A stretch of 64,000 nt of DNA from Paenibacillus aestuarii. GTDB taxonomy: Bacteria; Bacillota; Bacilli; Paenibacillales; NBRC-103111. Of the stretch, positions 45,283 through 54,812 are shown piece by piece. The stretch lies in the NCBI RefSeq assembly GCF_027789125.1, contig NZ_JAQFVF010000018.1, forward strand, positions 1 through 64,000, written 5' to 3'. The stretch's first letter is position 1. The number at the start of each line of letters is the position of its first letter. A program made the position numbers and the translations under genes. The notes below the pieces were generated by a model. It ran no database searches. It worked only from the letters and a program-made list of their open reading frames with translations, and had not been told where the DNA came from.

Positions 45283-45630
45283 ATGTCGATGGAAGAGCAG
45301 AAAACGCGTGTCATCCAAGAATACGTGCCCGGCAAACAATTGACGCTGGCGCATGTCATTGCCAATCCGGACCCGATCCTGTACACCAAACTCGGCATTG
45401 AGGAGGCCAGCGCGATCGGGATATTAACACTGACGCCAACGGAGACAGCGATTATTGCTGCAGACATTGCCACGAAGGCGGCGCACGTGGGCATCAGTTA
45501 TTTGGATCGGTTCACCGGTTCGCTGGTGATCACGGGTGAAGTCGCTGCGGTCGAGATGGCGATTGCGGCGGTTAATACGTTTTTACAGGAAAAACTGAAG
45601 TTTGCTACCGCTTCGTTGACAAGGTCGTGA
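45283..45630 (+). CDS. eutS: BMC shell protein EutS
   Basis: 115-residue circularly permuted BMC protein: RVIQEYVPGKQLTLAHVIANP, AIGILTLTPTETAIIAADIA and ISYLDRFTGSLVITGEVAAVE are diagnostic of EutS/PduU. It forms bent hexamers at shell edges. ATG 45283 has GGGGGTGA upstream; ATG 45289 is a possible alternative. It lies 4 bp before eutP. Confidence 0.92.
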   Translation: MSMEEQKTRVIQEYVPGKQLTLAHVIANPDPILYTKLGIEEASAIGILTLTPTETAIIAADIATKAAHVGISYLDRFTGSLVITGEVAAVEMAIAAVNTFLQEKLKFATASLTRS

Positions 45631-45634
45631 TCCG

Positions 45635-46078
45635 ATGAAAAAAGTAATGATCATCGGTTCTGTCGGCGCCGGCAAATCCACGCTCATCAAAGCGCTGTTC
45701 GGCGAGAAGCCGTCCGCTGTGAAAACGCAAAGCCTCGTTTACCGGGATTGGGTGATCGATACGCCAGGCGAGTATACGGAGAACCCGCTATTTTACCGCT
45801 CGCTCATGGCCACTTCCCATGAGGCAGTCGCCGTCGTGCTGGTGCATGATGCTACGCGCCAGCGCAATTATTTCCCGCCAGGCTTCGCCGGCGGGTTCCC
45901 GGTGCCGGCTTTGGGCGTGATCACGAAGATCGATCATCCCCAAGCGGATGTGAAGCGAGCTGAAACGCTTCTTCGGCAGGCGCTGCCGGCGGGGGAGCTG
46001 TTTTACACCTCGGCAGCCAGTGATCTAGGTATGGATGAATTGAGGCAGAGATTGCATCAACTTGTGTTCGGAACATAA
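45635..46078 (+). CDS. eutP: EutP/PduV-type small GTPase
   Basis: 147-residue Ras-like NTPase. Walker A GSVGAGKSTL is at residues 8-17, the G3-like DTPGEYTENP near 45, and TKID near 104. EutP proteins have been linked to acetate kinase activity or to compartment positioning; which applies here is unknown. The G2 region is short, as usual in EutP. Confidence 0.88.
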   Translation: MKKVMIIGSVGAGKSTLIKALFGEKPSAVKTQSLVYRDWVIDTPGEYTENPLFYRSLMATSHEAVAVVLVHDATRQRNYFPPGFAGGFPVPALGVITKIDHPQADVKRAETLLRQALPAGELFYTSAASDLGMDELRQRLHQLVFGT

Positions 46079-46106
46079 CTACATTTCACCGCTGTGGGGG
46101 ATGGGC

Positions 46107-47561
46107 ATGACATCCGTTCGTAACCTATGTTTGGAGCATACATTTCTAACGCACGAAGATGTTGGCCTCATTGAGGAGCTGTCCCGTCAACTGCAGGCGT
46201 TCGCCGATGTTTCTCAATCGGATGTATTCATAGATTGCCCGCTGATGGACAACAGTTCCGCCATCGTCGTTGCCCAATCGCAGCCGGCGACTTCGCCTTC
46301 GCTTTATCGAACTTCCGTCGTCGGTCAGTACGCTTATGCGCAGAATGAACCGGCGGTGATGTACTGTCTATTATCGGGAAAGCCGGTCAACGGCGCCAGG
46401 GGCATTTCTCAAGAGCAGCGCGTCATACAGCAAAATGTCGTGCCGATCTTCTCGCCAAGCGGCAACGTCATCGGCGCGCTCATCATGGAACAGGATCTGT
46501 CCGAGAAACTTGCTCAGGAGCGGCACGTAGAGAGGCTCCAGGAAACGACAGAGCATTTAAGCGAAACGCTGCTGAACGTGGCGATGTCCGAGAGCGGGAT
46601 GCCGGCGCTTATGCAGGAGGGCATGGTCCTATTTGATGCGAAGGAAACCGTTACGTATATCAACCCACAGGCCCGCAGTTTGCTTGGTGCGCTCGCTCAG
46701 GATGAGTTTAAGGAAGGCTGTAGTGTACAGCAATTGTTCGGCGGAGAGCTGAAACGGCCGAGCATTATGGGGGAATCCGGGCATTATCAGGAGGAATTGC
46801 ATGCGGGTGGTGTCATATTCGAGTTGAAAGCTGTGACGCTATACAGAGACGATCAGGTGATCGGCGGGGTGATGCTGATCCGGGATATGACAGATTTGAA
46901 GCTTAAAGAGAAACAGCTGATCATTAAATCAGCCGTCATTAAAGAGATTCACCATCGCGTGAAAAATAATTTGCAAAATGTTTCCAGTCTGCTCCGGCTG
47001 CAAATGCGCAGATCGAAGCAAGACGAAGTGAAAAAAGTGTTTCAAGACAGCATCAACCGGATGACTAGCATCGCGATTTTGCATGAAATGCTTGCCTCGG
47101 ACGGCTTGGATACGGTCCCTTTTCAAGAAGTGATGGAGCGGATTGCCAAACATATTGTTTCGGCCTCTGCCAAACCGGAGCAGCAGATTCGCCTGGCGAT
47201 TCACGGTGATGCGCTGACGCTGCCGTCGGAATGTGCGGGTACGCTTGCACTTGTGCTTAACGAGTTGGTGCAAAACTGTGTGACCCATGCGTTCAGAGAC
47301 CGGTCCGTGGGCAATATCGATATTGCGCTTCAGGTGAGCGGCCAGATGGCCAGATTGACGATCATGGATGATGGCGTTGGCATGGACACGGGCAGTGGTG
47401 AAGATTCGCTAGGCAAGCCGCACCTGGGACTTCATATTACGAAGACGCTCGTTCAGGAAAATCTCGGCGGTGTGCTGCTCGTAGAGTCGGATGATACAGG
47501 AACGAGCATTCGCCTCACATTTCCGCTTGCCCAAACCGCAGACAGGGAGGAATTGCTGTGA
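46107..47561 (+). CDS. eutW: EutW-like ethanolamine sensor histidine kinase
   Basis: 484-residue soluble kinase. The N-terminal sensor domain (about 1-150) resembles the ethanolamine-sensing region of EutW, followed by a PAS-like region and an HisKA_2 domain with the phospho-histidine in IKEIHHRVKNNLQN near residue 287, then an HATPase (LNELVQNCVTHAF, DDGVGMD). No membrane segment. ATG 46107 has GGGGGATGGG upstream; the frame is open into eutP. It overlaps eutV by 4 bp. Confidence 0.88.
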   Translation: MTSVRNLCLEHTFLTHEDVGLIEELSRQLQAFADVSQSDVFIDCPLMDNSSAIVVAQSQPATSPSLYRTSVVGQYAYAQNEPAVMYCLLSGKPVNGARGISQEQRVIQQNVVPIFSPSGNVIGALIMEQDLSEKLAQERHVERLQETTEHLSETLLNVAMSESGMPALMQEGMVLFDAKETVTYINPQARSLLGALAQDEFKEGCSVQQLFGGELKRPSIMGESGHYQEELHAGGVIFELKAVTLYRDDQVIGGVMLIRDMTDLKLKEKQLIIKSAVIKEIHHRVKNNLQNVSSLLRLQMRRSKQDEVKKVFQDSINRMTSIAILHEMLASDGLDTVPFQEVMERIAKHIVSASAKPEQQIRLAIHGDALTLPSECAGTLALVLNELVQNCVTHAFRDRSVGNIDIALQVSGQMARLTIMDDGVGMDTGSGEDSLGKPHLGLHITKTLVQENLGGVLLVESDDTGTSIRLTFPLAQTADREELL

Positions 47562-48154
47562 AGCCTCTCATCGCAATTGTCGATGATGATCCGATTATTC
47601 GGCTGGACATCCGCGAAATGCTGGAAGAAGCGGGCTATCAGGTAGCCGGTGAAGCGAAAAATGGGCAGGATGCCATTGAACTGGCGGCCAGAACCCGACC
47701 GGATCTTGTCATCATGGACATTAAAATGCCAGTGATGAACGGCATCAAAGCAGCGCGCATTATCCGCAGCATGCGGGAGGAGACCGCTGTTCTGCTGCTG
47801 ACGGCATACAGTCAGCGGGAGCTTGTGACAGATGCGCGCAGCGCCGGCGTTTCGGCGTATCTGGTCAAGCCGGTATCGGAGGCGGATCTGATCCCCGCCG
47901 TCGAAATGGCGCTCAGCCAAAACGAAAAAATGGCTGCGCTCCATCGTGATATCGCGATGCTGAAGCAATCGCTGGAAGAGCGGAAACTCATCGACCGGGC
48001 GAAAGGCCTGATGATGAAGGCCAATCACCTCGATGAGGAGGAAGCTTACCGCAAGCTGCGCAGTGCCAGCATGCATATGGGCGTACCGCTTGCCAAGCTG
48101 GCGGCGCTCGTTGTGGAGAAGGGACCGCATGCATGGAACGAGGCTAGTGGATGA
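47558..48154 (+). CDS. eutV: EutV-like response regulator with ANTAR RNA-binding domain
   Basis: 198 residues: a receiver domain with phospho-Asp in VIMDIKMP near 54 and KPVSE near 104, a coiled linker, and an ANTAR domain from about 140 (DRAKGLMMKANHLDEEEAYRKLRSASM). On phosphorylation by EutW it should bind dual-hexaloop RNA and prevent termination; the leader at 40387-40451 is the expected target. GTG start overlapping the eutW stop. Confidence 0.92.
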   Translation: MKPLIAIVDDDPIIRLDIREMLEEAGYQVAGEAKNGQDAIELAARTRPDLVIMDIKMPVMNGIKAARIIRSMREETAVLLLTAYSQRELVTDARSAGVSAYLVKPVSEADLIPAVEMALSQNEKMAALHRDIAMLKQSLEERKLIDRAKGLMMKANHLDEEEAYRKLRSASMHMGVPLAKLAALVVEKGPHAWNEASG

Positions 48155-48178
48155 TGATGACGGGAGCGGGTGAAGCGG

Positions 48179-49681
48179 ATGGAAGATCAATGGATCACCA
48201 GTGTAGGCATCGACATCGGTACGAGCACAACTAAAATGATCGTGAGCCGGCTGCGGCTCTCTAGAACGTCCAACGCGCTGAGCCTGCCGCGATTTGAGAT
48301 CGTGGAACGGGAGCTGATCTATGCCAGCCCGATCTATCCGACGCCGCTCAGGAGCGCGACGGAAGTGGACGCAGAGCGGATCGGGGCGCTGCTCGCGTTC
48401 GAATATGCGCAGGCGGGCGTTCGCGCCGCCGAGCTAAAATCCGGCGCGGTTATCATTACAGGTGAAACCGCCAATACAACCAATGCGCAGATCATCGTGC
48501 ATCTGCTCGCTGAACAGGCCGGCGATTTTGTCGTGGCGACAGCCGGCGCTGACTTGGAGGCGCTGCTTGCTGGCAAAGGCGCAGGGGCAGACCGGCTCTC
48601 GCTGCACACGCGCGAGGCGGTCGCTAACATCGACGTCGGCGGAGGGACGGCGAACGTGGCGATATTCAAGCGGGGCAAGCCGCTTGGAACGGTAACGTTT
48701 CACATTGGCGGCAGACTGATTCAACTGGATCGTACCGGCCGGATTACGGCGATTTCAGCTTCGCTTAAGCCTTGGCTTGAGGCTAACGGCTATTTGCTGA
48801 GTATCGGTCAAGTTGTAGGTTTTCACCAATTGGAGTCAATTTGCACCTCCATGTGCCGGGATATGCTGGACTATATAAGCGGCCGGGTTGCGCCTGGAGA
48901 GCGTGCAGGACTCAAGGCGCTTATCCTCGGCAAGCCGCTCCCCGATGTCCCGCAGATCGAGACATGGACCATATCCGGAGGAATCGGTTTATGTTTGCAT
49001 GAACCCGATCCTGCGGATATGGCAGCCAGCGCCCGGTATGGCGATATGGGACCGCTGCTGGCACGCTGCATGCGAGAGCAAGCCGCAGCGTATCCGATTC
49101 GGCTGCTGCAGCCGGACCAGACGGTCAGAGCGACGGTCATCGGAGCCGGCATGCAGAGCACCGAGATCAGCGGGGCTACGATCCAAGTTGACGCAGCGCT
49201 GCTGCCGATCCGGAATTTACCGGTGCTGAAAATGGACGTCCCGCTGAAGACACTGGCAGCGCCGGGCGACGCAGATGCTTTCGAAGCGTCTGTCATGCAA
49301 GTGATGAGGACGGGGAAGGCGCTGTTCGGACAGGACGCCAAAGAGACAGCCCCGCCGTTTGCTTTTGCGTTATCGCTCTCCTTCACGCCGACTTACGCAT
49401 TACTGCAATTGATGGCTTCCGCGCTTATCGCTGGCTATCGCACTTTGTTTCCAGAAATAGGTAGTCTCGTCGTCATCTGTGAAAGCGACATCGCCAAAGC
49501 GCTCGGCCAATCGCTGAGCAAACATGCCGCGGGACGACTGCGCATTATTTGCATCGATCAAATTAGCGTCGAGTACGGCGATTATATCGATTTAGGCGAG
49601 CCGATCTCGGGGATGATGATTCCGGTCGTCGTGAAAACATTAGCATTTCCGGGCACAGCCCAGGGAGGGATGCCGAGGTGA
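48179..49681 (+). CDS. eutA: Ethanolamine ammonia-lyase reactivase EutA
   Basis: 500-residue actin/Hsp70-fold protein that removes damaged cobalamin from ethanolamine ammonia-lyase. VGIDIGTSTTKMIVSRL is the phosphate-1 motif and NIDVGGGTANVAIF near 150 is phosphate-2. GGGAGCGGGTGA lies upstream; GTG 48170 is also in frame but too close. It overlaps eutB by 4 bp. Confidence 0.92.
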   Translation: MEDQWITSVGIDIGTSTTKMIVSRLRLSRTSNALSLPRFEIVERELIYASPIYPTPLRSATEVDAERIGALLAFEYAQAGVRAAELKSGAVIITGETANTTNAQIIVHLLAEQAGDFVVATAGADLEALLAGKGAGADRLSLHTREAVANIDVGGGTANVAIFKRGKPLGTVTFHIGGRLIQLDRTGRITAISASLKPWLEANGYLLSIGQVVGFHQLESICTSMCRDMLDYISGRVAPGERAGLKALILGKPLPDVPQIETWTISGGIGLCLHEPDPADMAASARYGDMGPLLARCMREQAAAYPIRLLQPDQTVRATVIGAGMQSTEISGATIQVDAALLPIRNLPVLKMDVPLKTLAAPGDADAFEASVMQVMRTGKALFGQDAKETAPPFAFALSLSFTPTYALLQLMASALIAGYRTLFPEIGSLVVICESDIAKALGQSLSKHAAGRLRIICIDQISVEYGDYIDLGEPISGMMIPVVVKTLAFPGTAQGGMPR

Positions 49682-51039
49682 AGCTCAAAACCGTTTTGCT
49701 GGGGCAGACGTTTCAATTCCGCGATTTGAAAGACTTAATGGCAAAAGCCAACGAGGTCAAATCCGGCGACCAGCTGGCAGGCATTGCTGCTGCCGACGCC
49801 AAGGAGCGAATGGCCGCCAAGCTCGTGCTAGCGGACCTTACGCTGGCGGATTTTCGCAATGCTCCGCTGCTTGCGCCTGAGGTGGATGAAGTGTCCCGGA
49901 TCATTGAAGAAGCCGTGAATGAAAAAATCTACGCCGAAGTCCGCAATTGGACTGTGGCGGAGCTTCGTGAACACCTGCTGCAGCAGGGCACGGGCAGCGA
50001 CGAAATCCGCAGGCTCAGCCGAGGGTTGACTAGCGAAATGGTCGCCGCCGCCGCCAAATTGATGAGCAATTTAGATCTGGTGCAAGCGGCCGCCAAGATC
50101 GAAGTGATCTCGCACTGCAACATGACGATCGGGCAGAAGGGCGTCCTCGCTGGGCGCGCCCAGCCGAATCACCCGACGGATAACATTCAGGGCATGAAAG
50201 CTTCTTTGTTCGAAGCTTTAAGCTATGGGATCGGCGATGCGGTGCTGGGGATCAATCCGGTTATCGATTCAGCCGATAGCGTGAAAAGCATGCTGTTTGC
50301 GATGAAAGAGGTCATGGCGAAATGGAGCATTCCGACGCAAAACTGCGTACTCGCGCATATCAAAACGCAGATGAAAGCGATCCGCCAAGGCGCGCCGGCG
50401 GATATGGTCTTTCAAAGTTTGGCCGGTACCGAAGACGGCAACAAAGCGTTCGGCATCAGCGCCGAGCTGCTTGACGAGGCTGATGATCTGGTGCGGCGAG
50501 AAGGCAGTGGAACGGGACCGAATCTGTGGTATTTTGAAACCGGCCAAGGTTCCGAGCTGTCCGCCGAAGCCCACCACGGCATCGATCAGGTGACGCTGGA
50601 GTCGCGTTGCTACGGACTGGCGAGGAAATATAAGCCGTTTATCGTCAACACGGTGGTCGGGTTCATCGGTCCGGAGTATTTGTACGATAGCCGTCAGGTG
50701 ATTCGCGCAGGGCTGGAGGATCATTTTATGGGCAAAATGCAGCAGCTGCCGATGGGCGTCGACGTGTGCTACACCAATCACATGCAAGCCGATCAGAATG
50801 ATATGGATAATTTGGCAGTGCTGCTGGCGTCTGCAGGGGTCAATTACTTGATCGGGGTGCCGATGGCTGACGACTGCATGCTGAACTATCAATCTACGAG
50901 CTACCATGATATCGCAACGCTGCGCGAGCTGATGGGGCTGCGGCCGGCGCCGGATTTTGAGCGTTGGCTGGTGAAGATGGGCATCATGGAAAATGGCCGA
51001 TTAACACCGCTTGCGGGAGACCCGACGCTATTTATGTGA
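49678..51039 (+). CDS. eutB: Ethanolamine ammonia-lyase large subunit EutB
   Basis: 453-residue TIM-barrel catalytic subunit that, with coenzyme B12, converts ethanolamine to acetaldehyde and ammonia. Conserved: SHCNMTIGQKGVLAGRAQPNHPTDN, LGINPVIDSADSV, GPNLWYFETGQGSELSA and GVDVCYTNHMQADQNDM. GTG start overlapping eutA, with GAGG just upstream. Full length. Confidence 0.95.
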   Translation: MKLKTVLLGQTFQFRDLKDLMAKANEVKSGDQLAGIAAADAKERMAAKLVLADLTLADFRNAPLLAPEVDEVSRIIEEAVNEKIYAEVRNWTVAELREHLLQQGTGSDEIRRLSRGLTSEMVAAAAKLMSNLDLVQAAAKIEVISHCNMTIGQKGVLAGRAQPNHPTDNIQGMKASLFEALSYGIGDAVLGINPVIDSADSVKSMLFAMKEVMAKWSIPTQNCVLAHIKTQMKAIRQGAPADMVFQSLAGTEDGNKAFGISAELLDEADDLVRREGSGTGPNLWYFETGQGSELSAEAHHGIDQVTLESRCYGLARKYKPFIVNTVVGFIGPEYLYDSRQVIRAGLEDHFMGKMQQLPMGVDVCYTNHMQADQNDMDNLAVLLASAGVNYLIGVPMADDCMLNYQSTSYHDIATLRELMGLRPAPDFERWLVKMGIMENGRLTPLAGDPTLFM

Positions 51040-51058
51040 GCCAAGGAGGGAGACGGAG

Positions 51059-51982
51059 ATGACCGTTCCTTTGGAGCAATTGGTTGATCTTGTGATGGCA
51101 GAGTTGGAAAAACGAGTTGCCGAATCCGTCCCTGACAGCGCCCGCGGGCAGGAGGGAGCAGTTTCGGCCCTCAATCAGGATGTGCCTGCTCCCTACGAGC
51201 CGAATCGCCTGAGCGACGCTGCACGCGCAGATGCCGCTGATGACACCGCGGAGACCGCCGCAGCGCATGTCCCCCACCCCAAATGGGCGGAGGGGCTGCA
51301 GGAGCTGCTGGCCAGCACACCGGCGCGCATCGGGGTATGGCGGGCGGGCACACGGCCCTTGACGAGAGAGATGCTGCGATTCCGCTGCGATCACGCTGCC
51401 GCCGTCGATTCGATCTACGGTCAAGTGGACCCGGCGGTGATCGATGAATTTGCTTTATTTACGGTGGAGACCTGCTACGAAAATACAGAGAATTACTTGA
51501 AACGTCCCGACATGGGACGCATCGTATCCGACCAAGGGCTAGCTGCGATCCGCGAGCGCTGTCCAGCCAAGCCGCAGGTGCAAATTGTCGTCTCTGACGG
51601 GCTGAGCGCGAACGCCATCGATGCCAACCTGCGGGATGTGTACCCGGCGCTGCTGGATTCTCTGCAGGCTTACGGGCTTTCGACAGGCGTGCCGTTCTTT
51701 GTGCGCGGGGGACGGGTGGCCGTAATGGATCACATCGGCGAGCTGCTGCAGCCTGACGTCGTTGTACTGTTGATCGGGGAGAGGCCTGGACTCGTCTCTT
51801 CGCAATCGATGAGCGCCTACATGTGCTACCTTCCGCGCAAAGGCACCGTAGAGAGCGATCGGACTGTCATATCCAACATACATCGTGGTGGCACGCCGCC
51901 TGTCGAAGCGGGAGCGCATATCGGCACCATCGTCCACAAGATGCTTGAACAGCGCACAAGCGGCGTCCATCTAGAGCTATAG
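51059..51982 (+). CDS. eutC: Ethanolamine ammonia-lyase small subunit EutC
   Basis: 307 residues. The C-terminal two thirds match EutC, with RIGVWRAGTRPLTREMLRFRCDHAAAVDSIY, IVVSDGLSANAID and GERPGLVSSQSMSAYMCYLPRKG. The N-terminal 95 residues are a helix (LEQLVDLVMAELEKRV) plus an Ala/Asp-rich linker; such EutC N-termini target the enzyme into microcompartments. AAGGAGGGAG precedes ATG 51059. Confidence 0.94.
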   Translation: MTVPLEQLVDLVMAELEKRVAESVPDSARGQEGAVSALNQDVPAPYEPNRLSDAARADAADDTAETAAAHVPHPKWAEGLQELLASTPARIGVWRAGTRPLTREMLRFRCDHAAAVDSIYGQVDPAVIDEFALFTVETCYENTENYLKRPDMGRIVSDQGLAAIRERCPAKPQVQIVVSDGLSANAIDANLRDVYPALLDSLQAYGLSTGVPFFVRGGRVAVMDHIGELLQPDVVVLLIGERPGLVSSQSMSAYMCYLPRKGTVESDRTVISNIHRGGTPPVEAGAHIGTIVHKMLEQRTSGVHLEL

Positions 51983-52028
51983 ACATGAAGGGAAGGGTGA
52001 AGAGCTGGCCAGGAGGGAGGTGGAAGGG

Positions 52029-52157
52029 ATGGGGGTAACGATTGGCATTCTGCTAATTGTGGTTGCCTGCTTATTTGCTTGGTGGATTGTACGATTGGCA
52101 GGGAAGAGCATCCGGGAATTCGACGAAAGCAAGCATGAAAACTTTTTGGGCAAATAG
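52029..52157 (+). CDS. 42-residue single-pass membrane protein before the permease
   Basis: ATG 52029, with GGAGGTGGAAGGG upstream, encodes one hydrophobic helix (residues 4-21, ending CLFAWWIV), then a charged tail RLAGKSIREFDESKHENF to LGK. It sits between eutC and the permease gene, 26 bp before the latter. Small one-helix proteins encoded beside secondary transporters can be essential accessory subunits (MetS with MetP is a known case), so this may be a permease partner. Too short for family assignment. Confidence 0.65.
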   Translation: MGVTIGILLIVVACLFAWWIVRLAGKSIREFDESKHENFLGK

Positions 52158-52183
52158 AAGACCGGATAAAAGGAGGTTAAACC

Positions 52184-53713
52184 ATGAGCCAACATGTTGA
52201 CCACCGCGAGAAGGATAAACAGGACTTGAACCGCTTTGGCTACGCGCAGGAGCTGCTTCGCAGCATGGGGGGATTTTCCAACTTTGCGATTTCATTCTCG
52301 ATCATTTCGATTCTGACAGGCGCCGTATCGCTCTACGGGCATGGCCTGACGTATGGCGGCCCCGGCATGATGGGGTTCGGCTGGCCGATCGTCGCCTTGT
52401 TCGTCATGTTCATTGCTGCGGCGATGGCGGAGCTGGCTTCGGCCATCCCGACAGCCGGTGCACTGTATCACTGGGCGGCGATCTTGAAAAACAAGCGCTG
52501 GGGCTGGTACACCGCTTGGATCAACCTGATCGGCCAAATCGGCATCGTCGCCGGAATTGATTATTCGGTGGCGCTGTTTGCCGATCCGCTTCTGGCCAGC
52601 GTCTTCGGCTACGAGTCGAGCAACACGACGGTGCTCATCGCCTTCGCCGTGATCCTGCTGACGCACGGAATTTTGAACCATATTGGCATTCGCATCGTCG
52701 CCAAGCTAAACGATTTTTCCGCTTGGTACCATATCGCTATTGTTGCTGTGCTGGTCGTCTCTTTGGCGTTTTTTACAAAAGGCGGTCTGAACAGCGTTGA
52801 TTATTTGTTCAAAGTCGGTCAAACCTTCTCCGACAAGCCTTACTTGATGGCTTTCCTCATCGGGCTGCTCCAAGCCCAGTGGACATTCACCGGCTATGAC
52901 GCCTCCGCGCACACGATTGAAGAAACTGTCAATCCGCGTGTTCGCGCGCCGTGGGGCATTTTTACCTCCGTGGCCTACTCCTTCGTCTTCGGCTTTATTA
53001 TGCTGGCCTTCGTGACACTGTCGATCAAGGACGCGGCGGCGGCGACGGGCTCAGACAACGCCTTTATTTATGTTATTAGCCAGGCTCTTGGCGGCACGTT
53101 CGGCTCGATCATTCTCTGGCTGGTCACGGCCGCCATGTGGTTCTGCGGGCTTTCCTCCATCACTTCGTTCTCGCGAATGATGTACGCTTTTTCACGGGAT
53201 AAAGGAATGCCTTTCAGCAGTCAATGGGCGCAAATTTCCCGCAAATTCCGCACCCCGGCCAAAGCAATCTGGCTTGCCGTCATTCTCTCGTTCCTGCTTG
53301 CATTTATTGACTATTTGATCAAAATGGCCAATCCCGATGCCACCTATACCACGATTGCCTTCCTTACGGCTGTGAGCGTGGTGGGACTTTATGTCGCATA
53401 CGGCATACCGATTCTCTTGAAGCTCATCGCCAAGTCAAAAGGAACGTTCCAAGCGAAGCATCTAGGGCCGTGGAACCTTGGCAAATATAGCGATTTCATC
53501 TCGGTCGTGTCGCTGATTTGGATCGTGTTCATCTGTATCGTCATGGTGATTCCGCCGAATCAAATGGCCGGCTATGCGCTTGGCGGCATGCTCGTGCTGC
53601 TGATCATCATGGATCTGGCCTATTATCGCAAACACTTCCCAGGGCCACAAGCAGCGCTGAACACGTCCATCGAGGAAATCAGACGCCGCGAGCAGGAGCT
53701 TGAGTTAAAGTAA
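52184..53713 (+). CDS. APC-superfamily amino acid/amine permease, candidate ethanolamine importer
   Basis: 509-residue transporter with about 12 membrane helices from residue 25 to 485. It begins with a charged N-terminus and SMGGFSNFAISFSIISILTGAVSLYG, and has ELASAIPTAGALYHW near 90 and QWTFTGYDASAHTIEET near 235, typical of the GABA permease/ACT group. Position as last gene of the eut operon suggests ethanolamine uptake in place of EutH. AGGAGG precedes ATG 52184 and a strong terminator follows. Confidence 0.85.
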   Translation: MSQHVDHREKDKQDLNRFGYAQELLRSMGGFSNFAISFSIISILTGAVSLYGHGLTYGGPGMMGFGWPIVALFVMFIAAAMAELASAIPTAGALYHWAAILKNKRWGWYTAWINLIGQIGIVAGIDYSVALFADPLLASVFGYESSNTTVLIAFAVILLTHGILNHIGIRIVAKLNDFSAWYHIAIVAVLVVSLAFFTKGGLNSVDYLFKVGQTFSDKPYLMAFLIGLLQAQWTFTGYDASAHTIEETVNPRVRAPWGIFTSVAYSFVFGFIMLAFVTLSIKDAAAATGSDNAFIYVISQALGGTFGSIILWLVTAAMWFCGLSSITSFSRMMYAFSRDKGMPFSSQWAQISRKFRTPAKAIWLAVILSFLLAFIDYLIKMANPDATYTTIAFLTAVSVVGLYVAYGIPILLKLIAKSKGTFQAKHLGPWNLGKYSDFISVVSLIWIVFICIVMVIPPNQMAGYALGGMLVLLIIMDLAYYRKHFPGPQAALNTSIEEIRRREQELELK

Positions 53714-53727
53714 TTAAGAAGCACTTG

Positions 53728-53774
53728 AAAAGTTCTTGACGGCCGGTTGGTTGCCGGGCCAAGAACTTTTTTTG
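53728..53774 (+). terminator. Rho-independent terminator of the eut operon
   Basis: AAAAGTTCTTG (53728-53738) pairs with CAAGAACTTTT (53760-53770), with an inner GGCC stem and a T-run. Confidence 0.88.
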
Positions 53775-53809
53775 TTCGTTGGCGTACATATTCGTGGGGG
53801 TGGTTTCGT

Positions 53810-54652
53810 ATGATCCGATTGATCCAATTTGACGATCTTTCACTTTTTAAAAAGGAAGTGATTCCCTTCCTCGAACAAGCGGAAGCGGAAAACAACTTAG
53901 TGCTTGGGGTCTTGCAAGCTTTGACCGAGGAAGCAAAGATTTACTATATGGCTGTGGTATATAAAGGGGCTTCTATAGGGCTTGTACTGCTGCAGACGCA
54001 GCCTCATCAAATTATTTTATCGCGATATGTGCAATTGACTTCGGAGGACATTCGCTCGGTCGGCGAAAGCTTGCATCGCAGTCTGCCGGACATCCCGGGA
54101 TTTATTGGAGAGAAGCAAGCGACGAGCGAGCTCGCTGCGTCGATCACACATTTTCGCGGCGGGATACCGGCTGCCGTATTTATGAACCAACGCATTTATA
54201 AATTGGAAACCTTGAAGCGAAAGCCGCTGAGTCCGGGGAGGCTTCGGACAATTGCCGCGAAGGATCTTCCGACGATCCGGGAATGGGTTTATCAATTTTG
54301 CATAGAAACGAATCAGGCCATGAGTGAACAAGAGGCGGCAAAACGGACGGCATTGTTGATTCAAAAAGGTCTCTTGGCCGGCTGGGAAGTGGATGGGAAG
54401 CTCGTTTCCATGGCGAATGGCACGCGGCCGACGCGGACTAATGTCACCATTAGCTATGTGTACACACCGGTCAGCGAACGAAAAAAAGGATACGCCGCGG
54501 ATTGTGTGGCTGCGTTGACGCAGCAGATGCTTGATAACGGGTATAAATCGACCAGCTTGTACACGGATCTTAGCAACCCGACGTCTAACAAGATCTATAT
54601 GGAGATCGGCTATGAGCCAGTTATGGATTCAGTCGTTTTGCTTTTTCAATGA
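53810..54652 (+). CDS. GNAT-family N-acetyltransferase
   Basis: 280 residues. The C-terminal GNAT fold (about 150-280) includes YVYTPVSERKKGYAADCVAALTQQML as the acetyl-CoA loop and NPTSNKIYMEIGYEPV. The N-terminal half is a diverged GNAT-like lobe without a clear motif, as in many two-lobe predicted acetyltransferases. GGGGGTGG eight bases upstream selects ATG 53810. Acceptor unknown. Confidence 0.82.
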   Translation: MIRLIQFDDLSLFKKEVIPFLEQAEAENNLVLGVLQALTEEAKIYYMAVVYKGASIGLVLLQTQPHQIILSRYVQLTSEDIRSVGESLHRSLPDIPGFIGEKQATSELAASITHFRGGIPAAVFMNQRIYKLETLKRKPLSPGRLRTIAAKDLPTIREWVYQFCIETNQAMSEQEAAKRTALLIQKGLLAGWEVDGKLVSMANGTRPTRTNVTISYVYTPVSERKKGYAADCVAALTQQMLDNGYKSTSLYTDLSNPTSNKIYMEIGYEPVMDSVVLLFQ

Positions 54653-54752
54653 CAAGGTGTGGCGTGAACATTCCATGAAAATCTTGTAGCAAATTAATGA
54701 ACATGGATGGGGAATAATAACGAGTGAATGGATGGCGACAAAAGAGGGAGGT

Positions 54753-54773
54753 ATGTTTACTATGAGGGTATAG
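54753..54773 (+). other. Possible six-codon leader peptide
   Basis: GGGAGG (54746-54751) is followed directly by ATG and the short frame MFTMRV-stop. It lies 39 bp before the small membrane protein gene. It may be a leader peptide, or simply the decayed 5' end of a longer gene. Confidence 0.25.
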
Positions 54774-54812
54774 CGTTCAGCGTTCCAATAAACCTTAAGG
54801 ATCAGGTGATGA

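Noticed and set aside
47453-48190. 245-codon minus-strand frame over eutV
   Set aside because: Shadow of the eutW/eutV genes; histidine/arginine-rich composition typical of antisense frames.
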